NCBI GenBank assembly: GCA_947649495.1
Contig: CANSRU010000008.1
Location: 1 to 64,000 of the forward strand
DNA length: 64,000 nucleotides
Origin: an uncultured Porphyromonadaceae bacterium
GTDB lineage: Bacteria; Bacteroidota; Bacteroidia; Bacteroidales; Muribaculaceae
Direction: 5' to 3'
In this document: positions 26,565 to 35,707 of the stretch, piece by piece
Numbering within the stretch: position 1 is the stretch's first letter
Layout: each line of letters opens with the position of its first letter
Made by a program: the position numbers and the translations under genes
Notes under the pieces: model-generated
Seen by the model: the letters and a program-made list of their open reading frames with translations, nothing else
Told to the model about the DNA's origin: nothing
Database searches by the model: none

Positions 26565-26593
26565 TTGGCTTGTGGAAAATTTTGCTACATTTG
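26565..26593 (+). promoter_or_regulatory. Promoter of the 2-oxoacid:ferredoxin oxidoreductase operon
   Basis: TTG (26565-26567), 18 bp, TACATTTG (26586-26593), 32 bp before ATG 26626. Confidence 0.6.
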
Positions 26594-26625
26594 CATAAAA
26601 CATAACCCTACTAAAACCCTACAAT

Positions 26626-26856
26626 ATGGCCAAAGTGATAGGAGCCGTGGAAATAAACCACGAACGCTGCAAGGGTTGCGACCTGTGCGTGGTGGCATGC
26701 CCTACCGATGTTCTAAGTCTCCAGCCAAAAGAAGTCAACAACCGCGGATACCACTATGCCTATACAGCCAACCCCGAGAAATGTATCGGCTGTGCATCGT
26801 GTGCCCTGGTTTGTCCCGACGCTTGTATTGAAGTATATAGAGTGGTCGAAAAATAA
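26626..26856 (+). CDS. 2-oxoacid:ferredoxin oxidoreductase, delta (2x[4Fe-4S]) subunit
   Basis: A 76-residue ferredoxin-like subunit with two cluster motifs, C-K-G-C-D-L-C-V-V-A-C-P and C-I-G-C-A-S-C-A-L-V-C-P. It passes electrons from the TPP centre of the complex to free ferredoxin. First gene of the four-gene operon; gap to the alpha gene is 14 bp. The order delta-alpha-beta-gamma is that of KGOR/VOR complexes in Bacteroidales. Substrate (2-oxoglutarate or branched-chain 2-oxoacids) is not decided by sequence. Confidence 0.9.
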   Translation: MAKVIGAVEINHERCKGCDLCVVACPTDVLSLQPKEVNNRGYHYAYTANPEKCIGCASCALVCPDACIEVYRVVEK

Positions 26857-26870
26857 CATCCTACACCATT

Positions 26871-27962
26871 ATGAAACAGGAAGTACAATTGATGAAGGGC
26901 AACGAAGCCATAGCCCACGCCGCTATCCGTTACGGCGTCGATGGCTACTTCGGCTACCCTATTACCCCCCAGAGCGAAGTGCTTGAAACCCTCGAGGCTC
27001 TCATGCCATGGGAAACTACCGGCATGGTAGTGCTTCAGGCCGAGAGCGAGGTGGCATCCATAAATATGGTATACGGCGGAGCCTCGACAGGAAAAGCTGT
27101 AATGACATCATCGTCAAGCCCCGGCATAAGTCTTATGCAGGAAGGGCTTTCTTACATAGCCGCAGGCGAATTGCCCGCACTCATAGTCAATGTGATGCGC
27201 GGTGGTCCGGGCCTCGGCACCATACAGCCATCGCAGAGCGACTATTTTCAGGCCACCAAAGGTGGAGGTCACGGCGATTACCACTACATAGTGCTCGCAC
27301 CATCCACCGTGCAGGAGATGGCCGACTTCGTTGCGCTTGGCTTTGACCTCGCGTTCAAGTACCGCACACCGGCCATGCTTCTTGCTGATGGCATAGTGGG
27401 TCAGATGATGGAAAAAGTAGTGCTGCCCGAACAGCGCCCCCGCCGTACCGACGAACAGATAGCCCGCGAATGTCCGTGGGCTGTGACCGGGCGCCCCGAG
27501 GGACGTGGCCCCAATGTGTTGACCACACTTGAACTTGACAGCGCCAGGATGGAAGTCAACAACCACCGCTATCAGGCCACCTACCGCAAGATTGAGGAAA
27601 ACGAGGTGCGCTATCAGGAATATTTCACTGACGATGCCGAGTATCTCTTCGTGGCATTCGGCTCAATAGCCCGAATCTGCCTTAAAGCGATAGAGGACGC
27701 ACGGCAGCGTGGCATCAAGGTAGGTCTCTTACGCCCCATCACCCTATGGCCCTTCCCCACCAAGGAGATAGCCCGTCTGGCTCAACAGGTGAAAGGAATT
27801 ATGGTGGTGGAACTTAATGCCGGACAGATGATTGAGGATGTACGTCTGGCCGTGGAAGGCCGTGTGCCTGTGCACCACTACGGACGCATGGGTGGTATAG
27901 TGCCGAATCCTCAGGAAGTAATGGACTCATTATTCGCCAACTTCCCCGATGCCGACAAATGA
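26871..27962 (+). CDS. 2-oxoacid:ferredoxin oxidoreductase, alpha subunit (KorA/VorB type)
   Basis: A 363-residue subunit carrying the pyrimidine-binding and transketolase C-terminal-like domains. G-N-E-A-I-A-H-A-A-I-R-Y-G and Y-P-I-T-P-Q-S-E-V (about 11-36) are family hallmarks. E-S-E-V-A-S-I-N-M-V-Y-G-G-A and R-G-G-P-G-L-G-T-I-Q-P-S-Q-S-D line the active site. With the beta subunit it decarboxylates a 2-oxoacid to the acyl-CoA and reduces ferredoxin, linking amino-acid or TCA metabolism to anaerobic electron flow. Confidence 0.92.
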   Translation: MKQEVQLMKGNEAIAHAAIRYGVDGYFGYPITPQSEVLETLEALMPWETTGMVVLQAESEVASINMVYGGASTGKAVMTSSSSPGISLMQEGLSYIAAGELPALIVNVMRGGPGLGTIQPSQSDYFQATKGGGHGDYHYIVLAPSTVQEMADFVALGFDLAFKYRTPAMLLADGIVGQMMEKVVLPEQRPRRTDEQIARECPWAVTGRPEGRGPNVLTTLELDSARMEVNNHRYQATYRKIEENEVRYQEYFTDDAEYLFVAFGSIARICLKAIEDARQRGIKVGLLRPITLWPFPTKEIARLAQQVKGIMVVELNAGQMIEDVRLAVEGRVPVHHYGRMGGIVPNPQEVMDSLFANFPDADK

Positions 27963-27996
27963 ACGCCTGATCTGAACTCCACAAAACTGTCACAAC

Positions 27997-28767
27997 ATGA
28001 AACCCGAAGATATAAAACGAAGCGAGAACAAGGTTTACTGCAAGCCTGAGCTTCTCAACGATACACCGATGCACTACTGCCCCGGTTGCTCCCACGGTGT
28101 GGTGCACAAATTAGTGTCGGAAGTGATAAAAGAGATGGGCGCGGAGCATATAGCCATCGGAGTAGCCCCGGTGGGATGCGCCGTATTCGCATACTCATAT
28201 ATAGACATCGACTGGATAGAGGCTGCCCACGGACGCGCGCCGGCCGTTGCCACCGGAGCCAAACGTCTCAATCCCTCGCGGTTGGTTTTCACATATCAGG
28301 GCGACGGCGACCTTGCCGCCATCGGAACCGCCGAGACCATACATGCTGCCAACCGTGGCGAGAACATAGCCATCATATTCATCAACAACGCCATCTATGG
28401 CATGACCGGCGGACAGATGGCCCCCACCACACTCGAAGGGCAGGTTACAGCCACTACACCCTACGGCCGACGTGTGGACCTCAACGGCTATCCGTTGAAA
28501 ATAAGCAATCTTCTCGCACAGCTGCCCGGCACATGCTATGTCACACGTCAGGCCGTGCACACCCCGGCCTCCGTGCGAAAGGCAAAAGCTGCTATACGCA
28601 AAGCTTTTGAGAATTCCCTCGCCGGCCACGGCACATCAGTGGTGGAGATTGTCAGCACATGCAACAGCGGATGGAAAATGTCACCCGCCAAATCCAACGA
28701 ATGGATGGTTGAACACATGTTCCCCGAATATCCTTTGGGCGACTTGAAAAACGATACTGAACGATGA
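27997..28767 (+). CDS. 2-oxoacid:ferredoxin oxidoreductase, beta (TPP-binding) subunit
   Basis: A 256-residue subunit. The TPP/Mg site is shown by G-D-G-D-L-A-A-I-G followed by F-I-N-N-A-I-Y-G-M-T-G-G-Q. H-Y-C-P-G-C-S-H-G (27-35) is the typical N-terminal motif. Its stop overlaps the gamma-subunit start by 4 bp (ATGA), indicating translational coupling. Confidence 0.93.
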   Translation: MKPEDIKRSENKVYCKPELLNDTPMHYCPGCSHGVVHKLVSEVIKEMGAEHIAIGVAPVGCAVFAYSYIDIDWIEAAHGRAPAVATGAKRLNPSRLVFTYQGDGDLAAIGTAETIHAANRGENIAIIFINNAIYGMTGGQMAPTTLEGQVTATTPYGRRVDLNGYPLKISNLLAQLPGTCYVTRQAVHTPASVRKAKAAIRKAFENSLAGHGTSVVEIVSTCNSGWKMSPAKSNEWMVEHMFPEYPLGDLKNDTER

Positions 28768-29297
28768 AAAAAGAAATAATCATAGCCGGTTTTGGAGGCC
28801 AAGGGGTGCTCTCCATGGGCAAGATACTCGCATCGGCAGGGCTTTACGACGGCCTTGAAGTGACCTGGATGCCATCTTACGGACCCGAACAGCGCGGAGG
28901 AACAGCCAACGTAACCGTGGTTCTTTCCGACACCCCCATATCATCGCCTGTTCTCGACAGCTACGACACTGCGGTGATTCTCAACCAGCAGAGTCTCGAC
29001 AAATTCGAGCAGAAAGTAAAACCCGGCGGCGTACTCATCTACGACCCCTACGGCATACACCACGCCCCCACCCGCACCGACATAAGCATATACCCTGTTG
29101 AGGCCATGGAGGCGACAATCGCATTGAAAAATGCCAAGATTTACAACATGATTCTTCTCGGCGCACTGCTCAAACTGAATCCTGTGGTGGATATCGATGC
29201 CGTTATGACCGGATTGAAGAAAGCGCTTCCCGAGCGTCACCACCACCTGCTCCCCGCCAACCGCGAGGCCATAATGCGTGGCATGGAACTCGTATAA
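28764..29297 (+). CDS. 2-oxoacid:ferredoxin oxidoreductase, gamma subunit
   Basis: A 177-residue subunit with G-F-G-G-Q-G-V-L-S-M-G (9-19) and W-M-P-S-Y-G-P-E-Q-R-G-G (about 35-46), the hallmarks of the POR_gamma domain, which contributes to CoA binding. Last gene of the operon; the separately promoted small ferredoxin follows after 123 bp and may be its electron acceptor. Confidence 0.92.
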   Translation: MKKEIIIAGFGGQGVLSMGKILASAGLYDGLEVTWMPSYGPEQRGGTANVTVVLSDTPISSPVLDSYDTAVILNQQSLDKFEQKVKPGGVLIYDPYGIHHAPTRTDISIYPVEAMEATIALKNAKIYNMILLGALLKLNPVVDIDAVMTGLKKALPERHHHLLPANREAIMRGMELV

Positions 29298-29364
29298 ACC
29301 GGCGCCACCCGACATTATTTTCAAAAAAAATCTGTGCAAAGACCATACTTTTATAAAAAAAACT

Positions 29365-29372
29365 TACATTTG
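29365..29372 (+). promoter_or_regulatory. -7 element of the ferredoxin gene
   Basis: TACATTTG, 49 bp before ATG 29421. No clear TTG at -33; the region between is a long A/T run. Confidence 0.45.
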
Positions 29373-29420
29373 CACTGAAATTAGTTTATTCGTAAATCTT
29401 ATCTAAATTATCTCAACATC

Positions 29421-29588
29421 ATGGCTTACGTAATTACCGACAAATGCGTTGCTTGCGGAACATGTCTTCCCGTATGCCCCGTAGAAGCTATCTCTGAAGG
29501 CGATATCTACCACATCGATCCCGACACTTGCATCGAGTGCGGTTCTTGTGCTGAAGTTTGCCCCAGCGAAGCAATCATTCCGGGCTAA
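29421..29588 (+). CDS. Clostridial-type 2[4Fe-4S] ferredoxin
   Basis: A 55-residue soluble ferredoxin. Two complete cluster motifs are present: C-V-A-C-G-T-C-L-P-V-C-P (9-20) and C-I-E-C-G-S-C-A-E-V-C-P (37-48). Size and spacing are exactly those of clostridial ferredoxins. It carries low-potential electrons, most probably from the oxidoreductase encoded just upstream to hydrogenase, Rnf or biosynthetic enzymes. It has its own -7 element and terminator, so it is probably made in excess as a separate short transcript. Confidence 0.93.
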   Translation: MAYVITDKCVACGTCLPVCPVEAISEGDIYHIDPDTCIECGSCAEVCPSEAIIPG

Positions 29589-29613
29589 ACAACAAAAGCA
29601 TAGCTCACACAAT

Positions 29614-29650
29614 AAGCGGCACGGCAATACAAATCCGTGTCGCTTGTTTC
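29614..29650 (+). terminator. Terminator after the ferredoxin gene
   Basis: An 11-bp stem AAGCGGCACGG/CCGTGTCGCTT (one G.T pair) with a 10-nt loop, followed by GTTTC. Confidence 0.75.
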
Positions 29651-29707
29651 ATATCTGATTATCACTCATCGGGATAATATACCGCCACACAAGTACGTTA
29701 TCAAATT

Positions 29708-31675
29708 ATGAAAAGATTCGTTTATATCACCATGCTGGTGGCATGTCTGCTGGGAGGAACTTCCTGCAGGGGGCCAAAGATCGCCACCGCCGATGCTCAG
29801 ATGGCCCGCGGAGAATATTACGACGCGTCAAAAACCTATCGGAAAATTTACAATAAACTAACCAAAAAGACCGACAGGCCGCTGCGTGGCGAAGTGGCTT
29901 ATAAAATGGCCGAGGCCCATCGGCATCTCAACCAGTCGGCCCGTGCGGCAGCTGCATACCAGAATGCCATACGCTACGGTTATCCCGACTCATTGGCACA
30001 ACTATATCTCGCCCAGATGCTGCATGCCGAAGGCAAATACACTCCCGCCATACGCGCTTACGAGGAATTTCTGATGCGTTCGCCCGAATCGGCTATAGCC
30101 GAAACCGGACTGCGGGGTGCCAGAATGTCACAAAAGCTGAAGGAAAACCCGACACGCTATGTGGTGAAAAACGCAAAACTTTTCAATTCGCGGCGTGCCG
30201 ATTTCGCCCCGATGTTCAACGACGACGTGCTCTACTTCACCACCACCAACGAAAAAGTGACCGGCGACCACCGTAGCGAGATAACCGGTATGAAGAAAAG
30301 CGATATATGGATGGCCCGGAAAAACGAACAGGGACAGTGGCAGCGCCCCGAGCCGGTGGAAGGTGAGCTGAACTCCGAAATGGACGAGGGAATCATATCA
30401 TTTTCACCCGACGGCAACACCATGTACCTCACCAAAGCACGCCGCGCTCCGAACTACAATACCGGAGTAGAGCTGTTCACCTCCCAGCGCAACGACGCGC
30501 AATGGAGTTCGCCTGTAAAATTTGATGTGACCAACGACACCATTTCCAGTTTCGGGCATCCGGCCGTGTCGCCATCGGGCGAATATCTCTATTTCACCAG
30601 CGATATGCCCGGCAACGGTGGCAAGGATATATGGCGTGTCAATATAAAGGACCGCATAGGCACTCTCGAAAACCTTGGCGACGCCATAAACACACCCGGC
30701 GACGAGGTATTCCCCTACTTGCTCACCGACAGCATAATGTACTTCTCGTCCGATGGCCATCCGGGGCTCGGCGGGCTTGACATATTCCGCGCCGAACTCC
30801 GGCCCGACGGCTCGTGGAGCGTAAGCAACGTGGGGGTTCCTCTCAATTCGGCCGCCGACGATTTCGGCATGACATTTGCCAAAAGCGACCATCCCGAAGG
30901 ATTTTTCAGTTCCAATCGTGGAGACGCCCGCGGCTACGACCACATATACTCATTCGAACTTCCCGACCTGAAAATTGTGCTGACGGGCTACGTCACCGAC
31001 CACGATGAGGAACCTATAGGCGGAGCCGTGGTGCGTATTGTGGGCAACGATGGCTCCAACCAGCGCACGGCCACCCGCCCCGACGGCTCATTCTCATTCC
31101 CTCTCAACCGCGGAGTGAGCTATGCCATGATGGCCGGAGCGAGAGGCTACCTCAACGCCAAGCAGGAATTTTCCACCGACACCACCGAGACCGATGCCGA
31201 ATATGGCGTCGATTTCATGCTCGCGTCCCTGTCCAAGCCCAACATCGTGGAGAATATATTCTACGACTTCGACCGTGCAACCCTCCGGCCTGAATCGCAG
31301 GAAGCTCTCGATGGCCTTGCCGAGATGCTGCGCGACAACCCCAACATCACCATAGAGATGACCTCCCACACTGACCGCGTGGGCACTGAGGAATACAACC
31401 TCGACCTATCCCATCGTCGCGCGAAGGCTGTGATCGATTACCTCATTGAATCGGGCATAGCTCCCGACCGTCTACAATATCAGGGTTACGGAAAGACCAA
31501 ACCTAAAACCGTAACCAAGCGTGTGGCTCGTCTCTATCCTCAGTTCAAGGAGGGCGATGTGCTTACCGAAGATTTCATATTGGCACTTCCTGAGGAAGCC
31601 GACCGTCAGGCAGCCGACCAGATTAACCGCCGCACTGAGTTCAACATACTTTCGGTTGACTACAAGATGTATTGA
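29708..31675 (+). CDS. porE: PorE-like T9SS lipoprotein (TPR, beta-propeller, CRD, OmpA domains)
   Basis: A 655-residue outer-membrane lipoprotein with lipobox G-G-T-S-C and Cys20. Domain order: TPR-like helices (25-150), a PD40/WD40-like propeller (about 165-400; repeats F-S-P-D-G-N-T-M-Y, V-S-P-S-G-E-Y-L-Y-F-T-S), a carboxypeptidase-regulatory-like domain (about 408-505; L-T-G-Y-V-T-D), and an OmpA C-terminal domain (about 515-655; F-Y-D-F-D-R-A-T-L, H-T-D-R-V-G, N-R-R-T-E-F). This exact order defines PorE, which anchors the type IX secretion machine to peptidoglycan. It supports the T9SS reading of the LRR and GH13 C-termini. The stop overlaps the next start as TGATG. Confidence 0.85.
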   Translation: MKRFVYITMLVACLLGGTSCRGPKIATADAQMARGEYYDASKTYRKIYNKLTKKTDRPLRGEVAYKMAEAHRHLNQSARAAAAYQNAIRYGYPDSLAQLYLAQMLHAEGKYTPAIRAYEEFLMRSPESAIAETGLRGARMSQKLKENPTRYVVKNAKLFNSRRADFAPMFNDDVLYFTTTNEKVTGDHRSEITGMKKSDIWMARKNEQGQWQRPEPVEGELNSEMDEGIISFSPDGNTMYLTKARRAPNYNTGVELFTSQRNDAQWSSPVKFDVTNDTISSFGHPAVSPSGEYLYFTSDMPGNGGKDIWRVNIKDRIGTLENLGDAINTPGDEVFPYLLTDSIMYFSSDGHPGLGGLDIFRAELRPDGSWSVSNVGVPLNSAADDFGMTFAKSDHPEGFFSSNRGDARGYDHIYSFELPDLKIVLTGYVTDHDEEPIGGAVVRIVGNDGSNQRTATRPDGSFSFPLNRGVSYAMMAGARGYLNAKQEFSTDTTETDAEYGVDFMLASLSKPNIVENIFYDFDRATLRPESQEALDGLAEMLRDNPNITIEMTSHTDRVGTEEYNLDLSHRRAKAVIDYLIESGIAPDRLQYQGYGKTKPKTVTKRVARLYPQFKEGDVLTEDFILALPEEADRQAADQINRRTEFNILSVDYKMY

Positions 31676-32652
31676 TGAACATGGATTTCCGCACTGTTGT
31701 CAAACCGCTTGAACACCATAGCGGACTTATAGCTCACGACACCGGGATATTTATGCTCGGCTCATGTTTCACCGACAATATAGGCCGGCGTCTTACCGAT
31801 GCGTTGTTTCCGGTATGCGCCAATCCGTTCGGCACTCTCTATAATCCGGCGAGCATACACCGTATCGTTGAGCGTATTGTGTCGGGGACTCCATTTACCG
31901 AAGCCGACATATTCACACACGGCCGTATGAATCACAGCTTCCTGTGCCACTCATCGCTATCGTCGGTAGATGCCGCCGGCATGCTCCGCAATCTGAACAG
32001 CAGGCTGGAACACAGCCGCCGATGCCTGCTCGAGGCCAATACGCTTATCATCACCTTAGGCACAAGCTGGATATATCGGCTCGTCTCTACCGGCGAAGTC
32101 GTGGCCAACTGCCATAAGCTCCCTGCGGCCGTATTTCACCGCGAGCTTCTTACAGTGGACGATGTGGAACGACTGCTCAACGACACCCTGCGGATGGTAA
32201 AAGATATCAACCGCGACATCACCACCATTCTTACCGTAAGCCCCATACGCCATCTCGCCGACGGTGCGCATGGCAACACCATCAGCAAAGCCACCCTCCA
32301 ACTCGGGGTGGACCGCGTTGTTAACAGCAACGACAACACTATATATTATCCTGCTTACGAGATTGTCAACGACGACCTGCGCGACTACCGCTTCTATGCA
32401 TCCGACCTATGCCATCCGTCCGACACTGCCGTTGACTACATATATGCCAATTTCTCAGAATCGTTCTTTTCACCGGCAACAAAGCAGATAGCACGCATGG
32501 CCGAGAAGTATACCCGCCGGCTGCACCATCGCCCCTTAACCGACGACGAAGATGCAAGAGCTGAATTTCTGAAAGCCACCGACAGAATGAGAACAGACTT
32601 GATTAACCAGTATCCCGTGTTAAAAAACTCCATAACCGATATAACGATATGA
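31675..32652 (+). CDS. GSCFA-domain protein
   Basis: A 325-residue protein named for its G-S-C-F-T signature (here at about residue 28, in F-M-L-G-S-C-F-T-D-N-I-G). The family is an SGNH-hydrolase-like fold common in Bacteroidota; substrates are unknown. N-H-S-F-L-C-H-S and T-L-G-T-S-W-I-Y are further family motifs. ATG 31675 overlaps the porE stop by one base, and its own stop overlaps the murF-alr start by 4 bp, so the three are tightly coupled. ATG 31681 is an alternative start. The link to cell-wall synthesis is from context only. Confidence 0.85.
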   Translation: MNMDFRTVVKPLEHHSGLIAHDTGIFMLGSCFTDNIGRRLTDALFPVCANPFGTLYNPASIHRIVERIVSGTPFTEADIFTHGRMNHSFLCHSSLSSVDAAGMLRNLNSRLEHSRRCLLEANTLIITLGTSWIYRLVSTGEVVANCHKLPAAVFHRELLTVDDVERLLNDTLRMVKDINRDITTILTVSPIRHLADGAHGNTISKATLQLGVDRVVNSNDNTIYYPAYEIVNDDLRDYRFYASDLCHPSDTAVDYIYANFSESFFSPATKQIARMAEKYTRRLHHRPLTDDEDARAEFLKATDRMRTDLINQYPVLKNSITDITI

Positions 32653-35117
32653 TGTACACAACTACCACACTAAGCTCTATCCTCAACATCACCACCCCCG
32701 ATGTAGAGCGGGAGGTAAACGTGTTGCTCACCGACAGCCGATCGTTGACTTACCCCGACAACTCACTGTTTTTCGCCATAACAACCCCTAACAACGACGG
32801 TCACCGCTACATACGCGAACTGTACGACCGGGGAGTGAAAGCATTCTGCGTAACCCGCATCCCCGACAATATGGACGACGTATCCGATGCTTCGTTTCTC
32901 GTGGTCGGCGATGTGACCAAAGCCCTGCACACCATTGCCCGGTATCACCGCACCCGATTCGACATTCCTGTGATAGGCATAACCGGCTCGCGGGGAAAAA
33001 CAACCGTCAAAGAATTTCTGTACCAACTGTTGGGAGAGAAATTCAACATTGTACGTAGCCCGCGCAGCTACAATTCGCAGATTGGCGTACCGCTCTCTAT
33101 ATGGGAGATGAACACCGACACTCAGCTGGCCATTATTGAAGCCGGCATATCGCGCCACAATGAGATGACCGCACTTGAATCGATAATCAAACCCACCATA
33201 GGGATAATAACGAACATCGATACCGACCACAGCGACGGCTTCCTGTCGATGGAGCAGAAATGCCGCGAAAAAGCGGCTTTGCTGCGCGACTGTCCGTGCG
33301 TGGTATATTGCGCCGACAATACCATGATAAGCGATGCCGTCAATACCACATGCCATGCCGATGTGGAGATTGGCTGGTCTATGAGCGATGCAGAATCGCC
33401 ACTCTTCATATCGTCGGTTGAAGAACACGACGGACGCACAGCCATAACCTACAGCTACTTGCGCGAGGAATCGCGTTTCGAGCTGAACTTCACAGGCACC
33501 TCCAACATTCAGAACGCCCTGCACTGCCTTGCCGTAATGCTTTATCTTGGATGCCCGGCTGACGAAATAGCAGAAAAAATGAGCCGTCTTGTCACCGTAG
33601 GCACACGCATGAACGTGATAGAGGGGGTGAACGACTGTATGCTCATATACGACTCCTATACATCCGATCTCCACTCATTGGCACCGGCCATCGACTTCAT
33701 GTCGCGCCGGCACACCAAAGCCCGCACAGCCACTCTTATTCTGAGCGATGTGATGCACGAGACACTGCCTCCGGCCAAATTATATCAGGCCGTGGCTCAT
33801 CTCGCACGCCAGAGGGGAATAGACCGAGTGATAGGCATAGGCACGGAGTTCATGCGCAACAGCCGCTATTTCTCGGCCGACGACCAGTTCTATCCCGACA
33901 CTGCCGCCTTTCTCGCATCAGTGTCGCCCGGCGATTTCGACCACGAACTGATTCTGATCAAGGGTGCGCCGGGATTCAACTTCGAAAGCATAGCCGACAT
34001 GCTCGAGGCACGTCAGCATGAAACCGTGCTCGAGGTCAATCTCGACTCAGTTGTACACAACTTCAATATGTTCCGCGCCATGGTGCGCCCCACCACAGGG
34101 GTAATCTGCATGGTGAAGGCTTCAGGTTACGGAGCCGGTTCCTACGAACTTGCCAAAACCCTGCAATCGCAGGGAGCTGCCTATCTCGCCGTAGCCGTGC
34201 TCGACGAGGGCGTAGACCTCAGGCGTGCAGGCATCACTATGCCTATCATGGTGCTCAATCCCAAGGTGGTAAACTACCGCACTCTTTTCGCCTATAATCT
34301 CGAGCCCGAGATATTCAGCTTCGACATCCTCAACGAGATTATACGCGAAGGCGAGAAATACGGAATAACCGACTATCCTGTACATATCAAGCTCGATACA
34401 GGCATGCACCGTCTTGGTTTTCTTGAAAAAGACATCCCTGAGCTAATCGATATACTCCGGCATCAGAAAGTGATTCGCCCGGCTTCGATATTCAGCCATC
34501 TCGCTGCCGCCGACAATCCTGCCATGGACGACTACACCATGGAACAGTTCGACCTGTTCGACCGTTGCTGCGATAAGATTCAGAGCGCATTCCGCTACCA
34601 CATAATGCGCCATATACTGAACTCCACAGGCATAAGCCGCTTCCCGGCCCACCAGCACGACATGGTGCGGCTCGGTATATGCCTGTACGGCATACCCACC
34701 ATGGACGATGGCTCGCAGGATGGACTGCGACAGGTTTCTTCGCTCACCACCACCATCATATCCATAAAGGAATGGCCGGCCGGTACCACCATCGGCTATA
34801 ACCGCAACGGTCTTGTAAGCCGTACGTCACGCATTGCCACCATCCCTGTAGGATATGCCGACGGCATAAACCGGCATCTCGGCAACGGAGGCATGCAGGT
34901 GCTGATAAACGGTGTACGCTGTCCCTCTATAGGCAATGTGTGCATGGATGCATGCATGATTGACGTTACCGAAGCCGACTGCAAGGTTGGCGACAGGGTG
35001 GAGATATTCGGCGACAACATACCTGTACAGGAAATAGCAAACACTCTCGACACCATACCCTACGAGGTGTTAACCTCAGTATCGTCGAGAGTGAAACGCA
35101 TATATTACCGGGAATAA
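32649..35117 (+). CDS. Fused MurF ligase / alanine racemase
   Basis: An 822-residue bifunctional cytoplasmic enzyme of peptidoglycan synthesis. Residues 1-455 are MurF, which adds D-Ala-D-Ala to UDP-MurNAc-tripeptide: the ATP loop G-I-T-G-S-R-G-K-T-T is at 110-119 and the M-L-I-Y-D-S-Y-T-S-D segment at 331-340. Residues about 456-822 are alanine racemase, which supplies D-Ala: the PLP lysine is K490 in M-V-K-A-S-G-Y-G-A-G, and later P-V-G-Y-A-D-G-I and G-N-V-C-M-D are conserved. This fusion is a known trait of Bacteroidales. The stop codon lies inside a 14-bp terminator hairpin. Confidence 0.94.
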   Translation: MMYTTTTLSSILNITTPDVEREVNVLLTDSRSLTYPDNSLFFAITTPNNDGHRYIRELYDRGVKAFCVTRIPDNMDDVSDASFLVVGDVTKALHTIARYHRTRFDIPVIGITGSRGKTTVKEFLYQLLGEKFNIVRSPRSYNSQIGVPLSIWEMNTDTQLAIIEAGISRHNEMTALESIIKPTIGIITNIDTDHSDGFLSMEQKCREKAALLRDCPCVVYCADNTMISDAVNTTCHADVEIGWSMSDAESPLFISSVEEHDGRTAITYSYLREESRFELNFTGTSNIQNALHCLAVMLYLGCPADEIAEKMSRLVTVGTRMNVIEGVNDCMLIYDSYTSDLHSLAPAIDFMSRRHTKARTATLILSDVMHETLPPAKLYQAVAHLARQRGIDRVIGIGTEFMRNSRYFSADDQFYPDTAAFLASVSPGDFDHELILIKGAPGFNFESIADMLEARQHETVLEVNLDSVVHNFNMFRAMVRPTTGVICMVKASGYGAGSYELAKTLQSQGAAYLAVAVLDEGVDLRRAGITMPIMVLNPKVVNYRTLFAYNLEPEIFSFDILNEIIREGEKYGITDYPVHIKLDTGMHRLGFLEKDIPELIDILRHQKVIRPASIFSHLAAADNPAMDDYTMEQFDLFDRCCDKIQSAFRYHIMRHILNSTGISRFPAHQHDMVRLGICLYGIPTMDDGSQDGLRQVSSLTTTIISIKEWPAGTTIGYNRNGLVSRTSRIATIPVGYADGINRHLGNGGMQVLINGVRCPSIGNVCMDACMIDVTEADCKVGDRVEIFGDNIPVQEIANTLDTIPYEVLTSVSSRVKRIYYRE

Positions 35118-35132
35118 TATTCCCGGTAATAT
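35102..35132. terminator. Bidirectional terminator overlapping the murF-alr stop
   Basis: A 14-bp perfect stem ATATTACCGGGAAT/ATTCCCGGTAATAT with a 3-nt loop. It contains the stop codon at 35115-35117 and lies before the end of the convergent DUF4293 gene. Confidence 0.65.
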
Positions 35133-35151
35133 TAACCTTGGCATCCGCCGG

Positions 35152-35604
35152 TTAACGCAGACGGTCGTAGCTGCGAAGCAGACGTTGGTCGGCCGATATG
35201 CCGCGTATTGCCGCTAAAAACGCTATAAGCGCCGCTACAAGCAGCAGACCGCCACCGCCCCACGACAGCTTGACTATCGTCACTTCAGGATTGGTGTCCA
35301 TGAATCCACTCGCCAGCACATAAATCACGACACCGATTGTCACAAGTGTGAACAAAGCGGCGAATATTGTAAGTGATTTCTGCAACGCAAGTTTCTTGAA
35401 TGAGCAGATTGCCACCACTCCAAGAATAACGGCTGCCGCCAATGGCAGTATCACACCGATGAACCCTGTCGCCATGAGACTTTCCACTTCGGCAACACCT
35501 GTCGCCACATCCACGGCCTGACAGAATCCGAATGGAACAAACGAGAACACCACAAGCAGCACCACGGCCAGCAGAAGACATAAAGTCTGAATTCTTTGAA
35601 TCAT
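35152..35604 (-). CDS. DUF4293 family membrane protein
   Basis: A 150-residue integral membrane protein with four hydrophobic helices (about 5-25, 45-67, 72-100, 112-135). It starts M-I-Q-R-I-Q-T, a strongly conserved opening of this Bacteroidota family. The C-terminus is short and basic. Function unknown. A -7-like TATCTTTG lies upstream on the minus strand (35645-35638). It faces murF-alr and shares its terminator. Confidence 0.82.
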   Translation of the reverse strand: MIQRIQTLCLLLAVVLLVVFSFVPFGFCQAVDVATGVAEVESLMATGFIGVILPLAAAVILGVVAICSFKKLALQKSLTIFAALFTLVTIGVVIYVLASGFMDTNPEVTIVKLSWGGGGLLLVAALIAFLAAIRGISADQRLLRSYDRLR

Positions 35605-35678
35605 AATACTTGAATTTTCGATTAGCTAATTTCTATACAAAGATAAACAATTAGAAACTCCATTTGTATCTAATTTTA

Positions 35679-35686
35679 TAAATTTG
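35679..35686 (+). promoter_or_regulatory. -7 element before surE
   Basis: TAAATTTG, 21 bp before ATG 35708. It covers an upstream in-frame TTG at 35684, which therefore cannot be the start. Confidence 0.45.
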
Positions 35687-35707
35687 CAGAAAATAACATA
35701 TACGGAT

